A stretch of 64,000 nucleotides of DNA, taken from assembly GCA_963790065.1 (NCBI GenBank), contig CAWBNK010000026.1:13027-77026 (forward strand), written 5' to 3'. Under the pieces are notes generated by a model, which saw only the letters and a list, made by a program, of their open reading frames with translations, ran no database searches and was not told where the DNA came from. Below, piece after piece: positions 33,562-41,510 of this stretch. This DNA is from Palsa-504 sp963790065. GTDB taxonomy: Bacteria > Actinomycetota > Actinomycetes > Streptosporangiales > Streptosporangiaceae. Every line of letters starts with the position of its first letter. The first letter of the stretch is position 1. Both the position numbers and the translations under genes were made by a program.

Positions 33562-36172
33562 CTGGAGGTGGCGCCGTGGCCGGAGGAAGCATCGAGCTAT
33601 CCGGGCTGACCAAGAGGTTCGGCGAGATCGCGGTCGACAACATCGACCTGACCGTGGCCAGCGGCGAGTTCTTCTCCCTGCTCGGCCCTTCTGGCTGCGG
33701 CAAGACCACCACCCTGCGGCTGATCGCGGGCTTCGAGCAGCCGACCTCGGGCAAGATCTTGCTCGACGGCGCCGATGTCTCCGACGTGCCGCCGCACCGG
33801 CGCAACGTCAACACGGTGTTCCAGAGCTACGCGCTGTTCCCGTTCCTTAACGTGAGAGACAACGTGGCGTTCGGCCTGCGGCACCGCAAGCTCGCCAAGG
33901 CCGATGTCAAACGCCGCGTGGACGAGGCTCTCGACCTGGTCAAGATGACCTCGTTCGCGAAGCGGCGGCCGGGTCAGCTGTCCGGCGGCCAGCAGCAGCG
34001 GGTCGCGCTGGCCCGCGCGCTCGTCCTCAACCCGGCCGTGCTGCTGCTCGACGAGCCGCTCGGCGCGCTCGACGCGAAGCTGCGCCGCTCGCTCAAGGTC
34101 GAACTGAAGGCGCTGCAGGAACGCGTCGGCATCACCTTCCTGTACGTCACCCACGACCAGGAGGAAGCGCTGACCATGTCCGACCGGCTGGCCGTGATGA
34201 ACGCGGGCCGGATCGTGCAGATCGGCACTCCGCGCCAGGTCTACGACGAGCCCGCGGACACCTACGTGGCCGACTTCCTCGGCGCCGCCAACCTGATGGA
34301 GATCAACGTCGTCGCCGCCGGCGCCGCTGGTGCGCTCCGGCTCGGGGACTGGGCGCTGACCTCGCAGCGGTGCGAGGCGACCGAGACGGGCCGCGCGTAC
34401 GCGGTGATCAGGCCGGAGCGGGTGCGGATCGAGACGCATGGTTCGGCCGGGGAGAACCGGGTGCCGGCCATGGTGGAGCGCGTGGTGTTCCTCGGCGCCT
34501 CCACCCAGGTGATGCTGCGGCTGGCGGCGGGCATTTCGCTGCAGGCGCTGATGCAGAACGACGGCGAGCGGCCCGAGCTGACGCAGGGCACCCCGGTGCA
34601 TTGCTACCTGCCGCCGGACGCGCTGCGGGTGCTAGCCGGGTCGCCCGGGGAGGTTCCGGTGCCCGCGGACGAGCCGCTGGTGGCAAGCTAGTACCGAGCG
34701 CAGCAGCTACCGGACACCCTCCCAGAGGGCGCGCTGCTCGGACCGGGGGTCGTAGACCAGCCTGCTGTCCAGGTCGAAGGTCATGGTGGCGCGGGTACCG
34801 AGGTCGTAGGCCGCCCAGCCGGGCCGACCCGACCGCGCGAAATCGATCCAGGCTCGGTGCATGGCGGCCGCCACCTCGGCCGGCGGCGACGAGCCGTACA
34901 TCGCCTCGCCCATCTCGGCGTCCAGGGTGTCGAACACGAAACCGATCTCCAGGCCGTGACACGCGCCGAGCCGGCCACCGAACATCGGCGATTTCCAGGC
35001 GAACTCGTACATGTAGGAGTCGCCCTGGTGGGCCTCGGCCAGCCGGATGGCCGGGATCCTGAAGAACCAGTCGGTGAGCACGGCCGCCAGGGCGTCCCCG
35101 GCGCTCGGTGCGCCCGTCCGGTAGATCGCCAGCCCCGACGCATCGAGCCCGAGTGCGCCCCCGACCATCTGCACAGTGGCGTCGTCCGTGGCATCCGCCA
35201 GGCCCGTCGGCACGAGGAAGAGGCGGTGCTCATCCTGGTTCGTGCCGACGAGAAGGTCGACATGACGGCCGTTCCCGCCGGCGATGCCGTCGATGGGCCT
35301 GGCGGGTAGGAGCTGCCCGTCCACCACCGGTTCGAAGGCCATCATGTTGGCGGCGATCTCGCGCCACCGGCCCGGGTCGGGGTTCAGGGCGATGTCTTCA
35401 GAAAGCTGTCTCTGCGCGGCGATAAGGCCGTCCACCGGGACGGCCCCGAAACCCTCCCGGGTCGCCGCCACGCCCAGCCGCCGGGCCAGCTCGGCCGTCA
35501 CCAGGCGAGCCGTGTCGGCCGATAGGACGTGGTGCCCGGCTCCGCTCTGGGCGATCGCCTTGCGGAACAAGCCCTCTGCCGCCGGCATCGACAACAGCGT
35601 CGCTACGCTCATCCCGCCGGCTGACTCGCCGAATATCGTGACGTTGCCCGGATCACCGCCGAAGGCGGCGATGTTCTCCTGCACCCATCGCAGAGCCGCT
35701 ATCTGGTCCAGCAATCCGCGGTTCGGGCTGGTGTCGTCCAGGAACAGGAAGCCGTCGCAGCCGAGGCGGTAGTTGATCGTCACGCAGACGACGCCGTCCC
35801 GCGCGAAGCGGTCACCGGCGTAGTCGGCGACGGCCCCGGAGCCGTTCACGAACGCGCCTCCGTGTATCCACACCATGACGGGGAGGCCGGCCTGGCCTGG
35901 ATCCGGGGTCCAGACGTTCAGGTTCAGGCAATCGTCGCCGGCTATCACCGGCTCGGGCAGAAGCTCGTCGTACGGTTTCGGGTAGGGCGGCTTGGGGACC
36001 GTCGGTCCGTACGCCAGGACGTCCCGGACGCCATCCCAGTCCTGCGGACGGGCCGGAGGGCGCATCCGGTTCGGACCGAACGGCGGAGCCGCGTAGGAGA
36101 TGCCCTTGAACGAGGCGATCCCGTCGGACACCAGACCGCGTACCTTCCCGTTGACCGTCTTGACTACGGACT
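32951..36172. repeat. Tandem segmental duplication, copy 1 (~3.22 kb)
   Basis: Contains TetR (without its first ~28 codons), ABC ATPase and the carboxylesterase (without its original start). The same order recurs at 36312-39532, offset 3361 bp through TetR and ATPase and 3360 bp in the esterase. By eye the products are ~95% (TetR), ~97% (ATPase) and ~98% (esterase) identical. The copies are separated by a 139-bp unique junction. Confidence 0.9.
33576..34691 (+). CDS. ABC transporter ATPase, PotA/UgpC type (copy 1)
   Basis: 371 residues. Walker A GPSGCGKTT (37-45), Q-loop VFQSYALFP, signature LSGGQ (135-139), Walker B LLLDEP (156-161), switch His193 (THDQEE), and a C-terminal TOBE domain (~285-360) as in polyamine/spermidine-type importers. 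No permease or binding protein is adjacent. The only matching membrane parts are PotB/PotC/PotD-type genes at 51899-54999, which lack an ATPase and share the same operator. It is therefore the likely energy subunit of that importer. It differs from copy 2 at about 11 positions. Confidence 0.9.
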   Translation: MAGGSIELSGLTKRFGEIAVDNIDLTVASGEFFSLLGPSGCGKTTTLRLIAGFEQPTSGKILLDGADVSDVPPHRRNVNTVFQSYALFPFLNVRDNVAFGLRHRKLAKADVKRRVDEALDLVKMTSFAKRRPGQLSGGQQQRVALARALVLNPAVLLLDEPLGALDAKLRRSLKVELKALQERVGITFLYVTHDQEEALTMSDRLAVMNAGRIVQIGTPRQVYDEPADTYVADFLGAANLMEINVVAAGAAGALRLGDWALTSQRCEATETGRAYAVIRPERVRIETHGSAGENRVPAMVERVVFLGASTQVMLRLAAGISLQALMQNDGERPELTQGTPVHCYLPPDALRVLAGSPGEVPVPADEPLVAS

Positions 36173-36227
36173 GAGGAGCGAGGAACGAGCGACGAGGGCC
36201 CGCCGCCGCAGGCGGCCATGCCAGCAA
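34707..36227 (-). CDS. Carboxylesterase type B, copy 1 (altered N-terminus)
   Basis: Alpha/beta-hydrolase identical in plan to copy 2: oxyanion HGGAF, nucleophile GESAGG, Glu in TNQDEHRLF and His in GACHGLE. The homology to copy 2 stops at codon ~3, where the duplication ends (36172). The native start MES and its Shine-Dalgarno are lost, and the frame instead extends through junction sequence to a TTG at 36227 (LAWPPAAAGPRRSFLAPQ), overlapping the TetR copy 2 start. It has no recognisable ribosome site or promoter, so this copy may be silent although its catalytic residues are intact. Confidence 0.82.
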   Translation of the reverse strand: MLAWPPAAAGPRRSFLAPQSVVKTVNGKVRGLVSDGIASFKGISYAAPPFGPNRMRPPARPQDWDGVRDVLAYGPTVPKPPYPKPYDELLPEPVIAGDDCLNLNVWTPDPGQAGLPVMVWIHGGAFVNGSGAVADYAGDRFARDGVVCVTINYRLGCDGFLFLDDTSPNRGLLDQIAALRWVQENIAAFGGDPGNVTIFGESAGGMSVATLLSMPAAEGLFRKAIAQSGAGHHVLSADTARLVTAELARRLGVAATREGFGAVPVDGLIAAQRQLSEDIALNPDPGRWREIAANMMAFEPVVDGQLLPARPIDGIAGGNGRHVDLLVGTNQDEHRLFLVPTGLADATDDATVQMVGGALGLDASGLAIYRTGAPSAGDALAAVLTDWFFRIPAIRLAEAHQGDSYMYEFAWKSPMFGGRLGACHGLEIGFVFDTLDAEMGEAMYGSSPPAEVAAAMHRAWIDFARSGRPGWAAYDLGTRATMTFDLDSRLVYDPRSEQRALWEGVR

Positions 36228-36311
36228 AGCGACGCCTCAAAGCGCCCCCGAAGCGAGCGGGAAACGGAACCTCGAAGCGCCCGGGAAGCGAGCGAGAGGT
36301 GGAACGCAGAG
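36173..36311. other. Duplication junction
   Basis: 139 bp of unique sequence joining the two copies. It supplies a new N-terminus to TetR copy 2 (ATG 36218) and an artificial 5' extension to esterase copy 1. It contains short imperfect repeats (CGAAGCGmGCGGGAA-like, twice) that could reflect the recombination event. No GACTG-N6-CAGTC operator is present here. Confidence 0.7.
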
Positions 36312-36922
36312 AGCAGATGCTGCGGGCCGCACTGGACGTCATCGTCGAGCGCGGCTACGCCGACACCAGGATCGCCGACGTCGCCGAGCGCACCGGCACC
36401 AGCCCGGCGCTGGTCATCTACTACTTCAAGACCCGCGACCAGCTGCTGACCGAGGCGATCAGGTATTCCGAGGACACCTGGTACGCCGAGAACGTTCGGC
36501 GGATGGAGGAGATCCCCACCGCGGCCGGTCGGCTGACCGAGCTCGTGGCCATGATCTGCCTGCCGGGCAATCCCGAGCCGCGCAGCTACTGGCTGCTGTG
36601 GCTGGACTTTTGGGCGCAGTCGCCGCGGAGCCCGGGGGTGGCCGCGGTCCGGCAGAAGTCCGACGAGCGGTGGCGGGAGACCATCCGCTCCATCGTGCTG
36701 GCCGGCCAGGAGGCCGGCGAGTTCGCGTCCGTGGACGCGGACGATTTCACGATCACGCTGTCCGGCCTGCTCGACGGGCTGGCGGTGCAGATCGCGCTCG
36801 AGGACCCGGTGGTGCCGCCGCAGCGCGCGTACGAACTGGCGATGCGATTCGCGGCCGGCCAGCTAGGGTTTGACACCAAGCTCGCACCCGCACCCAAGCG
36901 GGCGCGCACACGCGGCAGGTAA
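36218..36922 (+). CDS. TetR-family regulator, BetI-like (copy 2)
   Basis: 234 residues. From REQMLRAALDV onward it matches copy 1 with about 10 substitutions, mostly conservative (Leu/Val, Ile/Val) and none in the recognition helix IADVAERTGTSPALVIYYF. The first ~30 residues (MPAKRRLKAPPKRAGNGTSK) come from the junction and are highly basic. It lacks the operator found near copy 1, so it may be expressed from a new promoter, or poorly. If expressed, both repressors should recognise the same DNA and could form mixed dimers. Confidence 0.87.
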   Translation: MPAKRRLKAPPKRAGNGTSKRPGSEREVERREQMLRAALDVIVERGYADTRIADVAERTGTSPALVIYYFKTRDQLLTEAIRYSEDTWYAENVRRMEEIPTAAGRLTELVAMICLPGNPEPRSYWLLWLDFWAQSPRSPGVAAVRQKSDERWRETIRSIVLAGQEAGEFASVDADDFTITLSGLLDGLAVQIALEDPVVPPQRAYELAMRFAAGQLGFDTKLAPAPKRARTRGR

Positions 36923-39532
36923 CTGGAGGTGGCTCCGTGGCCGGAGGAAGCATCGAGCTATCCGGGCTGACCAAGAGGTTCGGCGAGATCGCGGTCGACA
37001 ACATCGACCTGACCGTGGCCAGCGGCGAGTTCTTCTCCCTGCTCGGCCCTTCGGGCTGCGGCAAGACCACCACCCTGCGGCTAATCGCGGGCTTCGAGCA
37101 GCCGACCTCGGGCAAGATCTTGCTCGACGGCGCCGATGTCTCCGACGTGCCGCCGCACCGGCGCAACGTCAACACGGTGTTCCAGAGCTACGCGCTGTTC
37201 CCGTTCCTCAACGTGTTCGACAACGTGGCGTTCGGCCTTCGGCACCGCAAGCTCGCCAAGCCCGACCTCAAACGCCGCGTGGACGAGGCTCTCGACCTGG
37301 TCAAGATGACCTCGTTCGCGAAGCGGCGGCCGGGTCAGCTGTCCGGCGGCCAGCAGCAGCGGGTCGCGCTGGCCCGCGCGCTCGTCCTCAACCCGGCCGT
37401 GCTGCTGCTCGACGAGCCGCTCGGCGCGCTCGACGCGAAGCTGCGCCGCTCGCTCAAGGTCGAACTGAAGGCGCTGCAGGAACGCGTCGGCATCACCTTC
37501 CTGTACGTCACCCACGACCAGGAGGAAGCGCTGACCATGTCCGACCGGCTGGCCGTGATGAACGCGGGCCGGATCGTGCAGATCGGCACCCCGCGCCAGG
37601 TCTACGACGAGCCCGCGGACACCTACGTGGCCGACTTCCTCGGCGCCGCCAACCTGATGGAGATCGACGTCGTCACCGCGGGCGCCGCGGGTGCGCTCCG
37701 GCTCGGGGACTGGGCGCTGACCTCGCAGCGGTGCGAGGTGACCGCGACGGGCCCCGCGCACGCGGTGATCAGGCCGGAGCGGGTGCGGATCGAGGCGCAT
37801 GGTTCGGCCGGGGAGAACCGGGTGCCGGCCATGGTGGAGCGCGTGGTGTTCCTCGGCGCCTCCACCCAGGTGATGCTGCGGCTGGCGGCGGGCATTTCGC
37901 TGCAGGCGCTGATGCAGAACGACGGCGAGCGCCCCGAGCTGACGCAGGGCACCCCGGTGCATTGCTACCTGCCGCCGGACGCGCTGCGGGTGCTAGCCGG
38001 ATCCCCCGGGGAGGTTCCGGTGCCCGCGGACGAGCCGCTGGTGGCCAGCTAACCGGGACGCGGCAGCTACCGGACGCCCTCCCAGAGGGCGCGCTGCTCG
38101 GACCGGGGGTCGTAGACCAGCCTGCTGTCCAGGTCGAAGGTCATGGTGGCGCGGGTACCGAGGTCGTAGGCCGCCCAGCCGGGCCGACCCGAGCGCGCGA
38201 AATCGATCCAGGCCCGGTGCATGGTGGCCGCTACCTCGGCCGGCGGCGACGAGCCGTACATCGCCTCGCCCATCTCGGCGTCCAGGGTGTCGAACACGAA
38301 GCCGACCTCCAGGGCGTGACACGCGCCGAGCCGGCCACCGAACATCGGCGATTTCCAGGCGAACTCGTACATGTAGGAGTCGCCCTGGTGGGCCTCGGCC
38401 AGCCGGATAGCCGGGATCCTGAAGAACCAGTCGGTGAGCATGGCCGCCAGGGCGTCCCCGGCGCTCGGTGCGCCCGTCCGGTAGATCGCCAGCCCCGACG
38501 CATCGAGCCCGAGTGCGCCCCCGACCATCTGCACAGTGGCGTCGTCCGTGGCATCCGCCAGGCCCGTCGGCACGAGGAAGAGGCGGTGCTCATCCTGGTT
38601 CGTGCCGACGAGAAGGTCGACATGACGGCCGTTCCCGCCGGCGATGCCGTCGATGGGCCTGACGGGTAGGAGCTGCCCGTCCACCACCGGTTCGAAGGCC
38701 ATCATGTTGGCGGCGATCTCGCGCCAGCGGCCCGGGTCGGGGTTCAGGGCGATGTCTTCAGAAAGCTGTCTCTGCGCGGCGATAAGGCCGTCCACCGGGA
38801 CGGCCCCGAAACCCTCCCGGGTCGCCGCCACGCCCAGCCGCCGGGCCAGCTCGGCCGTCACCAGGCGAGCCGTGTCGGCCGACAGGACGTGGTGCCCGGC
38901 TCCGCTCTGGGCGACCGCCTTGCGGAACAAGCCCTCTGCCGCCGGCATCGACAACAGCGTCGCTACGCTCATCCCGCCGGCTGACTCGCCGAATATCGTG
39001 ACGTTGCCCGGATCACCGCCGAAGGCGGCGATGTTCTCCTGCACCCATTGCAGAGCCGCTATCTGGTCCAGCAATCCGCGGTTCGGGCTGGTGTCGTCCA
39101 GGAACAGGAAGCCGTCGCAGCCGAGGCGGTAGTTGATCGTCACGCAGACGACGCCGTCCCGTGCGAAGCGGTCACCGGCGTAGTCGGCGACGGCCCCGGA
39201 GCCGTTCACGAACGCGCCTCCGTGTATCCACACCATGACGGGGAGGCCGGCCTGGCCTGGATCCGGGGTCCAGACGTTCAGGTTCAGGCAATCGTCGCCG
39301 GCTATCACCGGCTCGGGCAGAAGCTCGTCGTACGGTTTCGGGTAGGGCGGCTTGGGGACCGTCGGTCCGTACGCCAGGACGTCCCGGACGCCATCCCAGT
39401 CCTGCGGACGGGCCGGAGGGCGCATCCGGTTCGGACCGAACGGCGGAGCCGCGTAGGAGATGCCCTTGTACGAGGCGATCCCGTCGGACACCAGACCGCG
39501 TACCTTCCCGTTGACCGTCTTGACTACGGACT
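36312..39532. repeat. Tandem segmental duplication, copy 2 (~3.22 kb)
   Basis: Second copy of the TetR-ATPase-esterase block, with the native 5' end of the esterase retained just beyond the repeat boundary. Sequence is the same up to TTGACTACGGACT at both right ends (36172 and 39532), then diverges abruptly. Confidence 0.9.
36937..38052 (+). CDS. ABC transporter ATPase, PotA/UgpC type (copy 2)
   Basis: 371 residues, same length and motifs as copy 1 (Walker A 37-45, LSGGQ 135-139, Walker B 156-161, His193). Substitutions avoid the nucleotide site and concentrate in the helical/Q-loop-near region (NVFDN for NVRDN, KPDLKRR for KADVKRR) and the TOBE-linking segment. NVFDN is the common family form, so copy 2 may be closer to the ancestral sequence. 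It is 14 bp downstream of TetR copy 2, as in copy 1. Confidence 0.9.
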   Translation: MAGGSIELSGLTKRFGEIAVDNIDLTVASGEFFSLLGPSGCGKTTTLRLIAGFEQPTSGKILLDGADVSDVPPHRRNVNTVFQSYALFPFLNVFDNVAFGLRHRKLAKPDLKRRVDEALDLVKMTSFAKRRPGQLSGGQQQRVALARALVLNPAVLLLDEPLGALDAKLRRSLKVELKALQERVGITFLYVTHDQEEALTMSDRLAVMNAGRIVQIGTPRQVYDEPADTYVADFLGAANLMEIDVVTAGAAGALRLGDWALTSQRCEVTATGPAHAVIRPERVRIEAHGSAGENRVPAMVERVVFLGASTQVMLRLAAGISLQALMQNDGERPELTQGTPVHCYLPPDALRVLAGSPGEVPVPADEPLVAS

Positions 39533-39536
39533 CCAT
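38067..39536 (-). CDS. Carboxylesterase type B, copy 2 (native start)
   Basis: 489 residues from ATG 39536, with GGAGG 5 bp upstream. Type B carboxylesterase: HGGAF (105-109), Ser185 in GESAGG, Glu316 (TNQDEHRLF), His407. No signal peptide, so cytoplasmic. It hydrolyses esters or amides; a link to the neighbouring uptake and oxidation genes would be release of an imported ester substrate, which is inference. An 11-bp palindrome GTCAATATGAC (39551-39561) lies just upstream and is absent before copy 1. It is convergent with ATPase copy 2. Confidence 0.9.
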   Translation of the reverse strand: MESVVKTVNGKVRGLVSDGIASYKGISYAAPPFGPNRMRPPARPQDWDGVRDVLAYGPTVPKPPYPKPYDELLPEPVIAGDDCLNLNVWTPDPGQAGLPVMVWIHGGAFVNGSGAVADYAGDRFARDGVVCVTINYRLGCDGFLFLDDTSPNRGLLDQIAALQWVQENIAAFGGDPGNVTIFGESAGGMSVATLLSMPAAEGLFRKAVAQSGAGHHVLSADTARLVTAELARRLGVAATREGFGAVPVDGLIAAQRQLSEDIALNPDPGRWREIAANMMAFEPVVDGQLLPVRPIDGIAGGNGRHVDLLVGTNQDEHRLFLVPTGLADATDDATVQMVGGALGLDASGLAIYRTGAPSAGDALAAMLTDWFFRIPAIRLAEAHQGDSYMYEFAWKSPMFGGRLGACHALEVGFVFDTLDAEMGEAMYGSSPPAEVAATMHRAWIDFARSGRPGWAAYDLGTRATMTFDLDSRLVYDPRSEQRALWEGVR

Positions 39537-39550
39537 CGGTTCCTCCACCC

Positions 39551-39561
39551 GTCAATATGAC
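39551..39561. promoter_or_regulatory. GTCAATATGAC palindrome upstream of esterase copy 2
   Basis: Perfect dyad GTCA-ATA-TGAC 15 bp before the esterase ATG, just outside the duplicated segment. Candidate operator or part of the promoter. Confidence 0.35.
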
Positions 39562-39702
39562 CCGCTCAACCACGACAGGGAATCCGCGACGCCCGGCCTG
39601 GCCCGCCGGAGACAGGGCCAACGTAGGCAGCTACGGCACTAGGTTCGGGGTTGCCTGGCCGGGCATGTGAGGCCCGGCCAGGCGGCGGTATGCGTACGCG
39701 GG

Positions 39703-40131
39703 TCAGACGGCTAGGTTCTCGCGGCTGCCGTAGGTGCACAGGGCGTAGAGCGCGACCACGTCCACGGCGATGATGACCAGCGCCCAGAACGGGTAGGCCG
39801 GGATGAAGAACATCATGTCGATGGCGTTGAGCCCGACCACCGCCACCGCGAACCAGCGGGCCAGCTGGTTGCCCGTCACGATGCCGGCCGCCGCGACCAG
39901 CAGCAGGACGCCGATGATGAGGGTGATCCAGCCCCAGGTGCGCAGGTTGGCGAACACGTAGTGCGCGTTGGCCACGAAGACGTGCGACTTGGCGATCGCG
40001 GAGATGCCCTCGATGATGTTGAAGAAGCCGACGACGAGCAGCAGGACGGCCGCGAAGAAGATCAGCCCGCCGCCCTGGCGGGCCCCGCGGTGCCCCGCTG
40101 CCCTGGATGTGTTGGTCGTTGCCGATGTCAT
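39703..40131 (-). CDS. DUF7144-type four-helix membrane protein
   Basis: 142 residues from ATG 40131 (GGGAGG 6 bp upstream; the longer frame to 40224 lacks a ribosome site). After a short Thr/Ala/Gly-rich head come four membrane helices: LIFFAAVLLLVVGFFNIIEG, WGWITLIIGVLLLVAAAGIV, WFAVAVVGLNAIDMMFFIP and FWALVIIAVDVVALYALCTY. The segment FNIIEGISAI followed by AHYVFANLRTWGW is typical of a widespread actinobacterial vitamin-K-epoxide-like small membrane family. Function unknown. It is divergent from the alcohol dehydrogenase. Confidence 0.8.
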   Translation of the reverse strand: MTSATTNTSRAAGHRGARQGGGLIFFAAVLLLVVGFFNIIEGISAIAKSHVFVANAHYVFANLRTWGWITLIIGVLLLVAAAGIVTGNQLARWFAVAVVGLNAIDMMFFIPAYPFWALVIIAVDVVALYALCTYGSRENLAV

Positions 40132-40218
40132 GCTGGCCTCCCATGCCAGAATCGCCGCAACCTTCGGCGGGACTGCCCGGCGGCTTGGGCCGATTCTTTT
40201 CCAGTCGTCCGGGTGTGT

Positions 40219-40239
40219 CATCACCCTGGTAGAGGGTGA
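40219..40239. promoter_or_regulatory. ATCACCC-N7-GGGTGAT dyad
   Basis: Perfect 7-bp arms (40219-40225 and 40233-40239) in the 255-bp space between the divergent DUF7144 (40131) and alcohol dehydrogenase (40387) genes. Probable operator; no other feature seen in the gap. Confidence 0.45.
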
Positions 40240-40386
40240 TTCCTGAAGGTGAGAACCGGATGGAGGCGATTAGTTGCGCCACCACCGCGGCGGCGTTCCC
40301 GGACTGCTCGGGAAACCGCCCGCAACGGGTGACCCGACGGCCAGCCGCGGTGTGCAGCAGCGGGGGCGCGGTGGGAACCTGGCTGC

Positions 40387-41390
40387 ATGCGCGCACTGGT
40401 GATCACCGGGCCCGGGTCGGCGCGGGTGGAGGATGTCGAGGTTCCGGTGCCCGCGGCGGGCCAAGTCGTCGTCGATGTCCGCCGGGCCGGGATCTGCGGG
40501 ACGGACGTGGAGCTGCTCACCGGGCAGCTGGCGTATTTCGCCCAGGGCAAGACGGCATTCCCGCTGCGGCCGGGGCACGAGTGGTGCGGCGTGGTGTCCG
40601 CGCTCGGCGCCGACGTGGACTCCGGATGGCTGGGCGCCCGGGTGACCGGGGACACCATGCTCGGCTGCGGGCGCTGCCCGCGGTGCCTGGCCGGGCGCGG
40701 GCACGTCTGCGCGGACCGCCGCGAGGTCGGCATCATGGGCTGGCCGGGCGCGCTGGCCGAGAAGGTGCTGGTCCGCGCGTCCAGCCTGCACCGGCTGCCC
40801 GCCGCCATCGACGACCGGGCCGGCGCCCTGGTCGAACCGGGGGGAAACGGCTGGCGGGCCGCCGCCGCGGCCCAGGCCGGCCCGGGGAAGCGGATCCTGG
40901 TCTGCGGGCCGGGCACCATCGGGCTGCTGACGGCGGCGTTCGCCCGGGCGATGGGCGCCGAGGTGCACGTCTGGGCCCTGGGGCGCGACCGCGAGGAACT
41001 AGCCGCGAGCTTCGGCGCCACCGGCTACTGGACGGCTGATGACCCGCCGCCAGTGACGTACGACGCGGTCATCGACTGCACCGATGACCACCAGATGCCC
41101 GCGGCCGCCCTGGCCCGGGCCGAGCCGGCCGGGCGGCTGGTCTACATCGGCATCGCGGGCGTGCCGAGCCCGATCGACAGCCGCAACCTCGTCCTCGGCG
41201 ACCTGACCGCAGTGGGCATCCTCGGCGCATCGGCCGGGCTGGCCCCCGCGATCGAGCACTATGCCGACGGCCGGGTGGATCCGGCTGGCATCGTCCAGGT
41301 GACCGTCGGCCTGGAACAGGCGGCCGAGGCGCTGGCCGGGAAGATCAGCCCGGCGCGGGCACCAAGATCCACATCGACCCCGGCGCCTAG
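40387..41390 (+). CDS. Zinc-binding alcohol dehydrogenase, MDR family (late frameshift)
   Basis: Medium-chain dehydrogenase. Catalytic zinc region with AGICGTDVEL and PGHEWCGVVSALG, structural zinc CGRCPRCLAGRGHVC, Rossmann RILVCGPGTIGLLTAAFARA, then DYDAVIDCT-like VTYDAVIDCTDDHQM. Similar to threonine/sorbitol-type dehydrogenases, ~334 residues. After LAGKISP one base is missing near 41350. In the corrected frame it ends GAGTKIHIDPGA with TAG at 41390; uncorrected it runs on into the next region. The homopolymer context (CCC) makes an assembly error quite possible here. Confidence 0.82.
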
Positions 41391-41391
41391 G

Positions 41392-41461
41392 CCTGCGGGG
41401 CGTGGCTGTATCAACACCTATCCTGCGGGGCGTGACTGTATCAACAAGGACTATCGGTCCT
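41392..41461. repeat. 30-bp-period direct repeat and AGGAC-N5-GTCCT dyad
   Basis: CCTGCGGGGCGTGGCTGTAT and its near-identical second copy (one base changed) begin at 41392 and 41422, each ending in CAACA. The dyad AGGACTATCGGTCCT follows at 41447-41461, 50 bp before the next start codon. It looks like a duplicated activator site plus a repressor or response-regulator site. Confidence 0.45.
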
Positions 41462-41510
41462 CTGAGTTAGTACCTGATCAATGTGGCGGCCAGGCAAGCG
41501 GAGGTCCGAT

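Noticed and set aside
41392..41447. Two 25-bp repeats as a mini CRISPR array
   Set aside because: Only two copies with a ~5-bp gap rather than a 30-bp spacer, and no cas genes anywhere in the window.
41447..41461. DosR/DevR box
   Set aside because: GGAC-N5-GTCC resembles it, but the spacing differs from the known consensus and no hypoxia genes are nearby.
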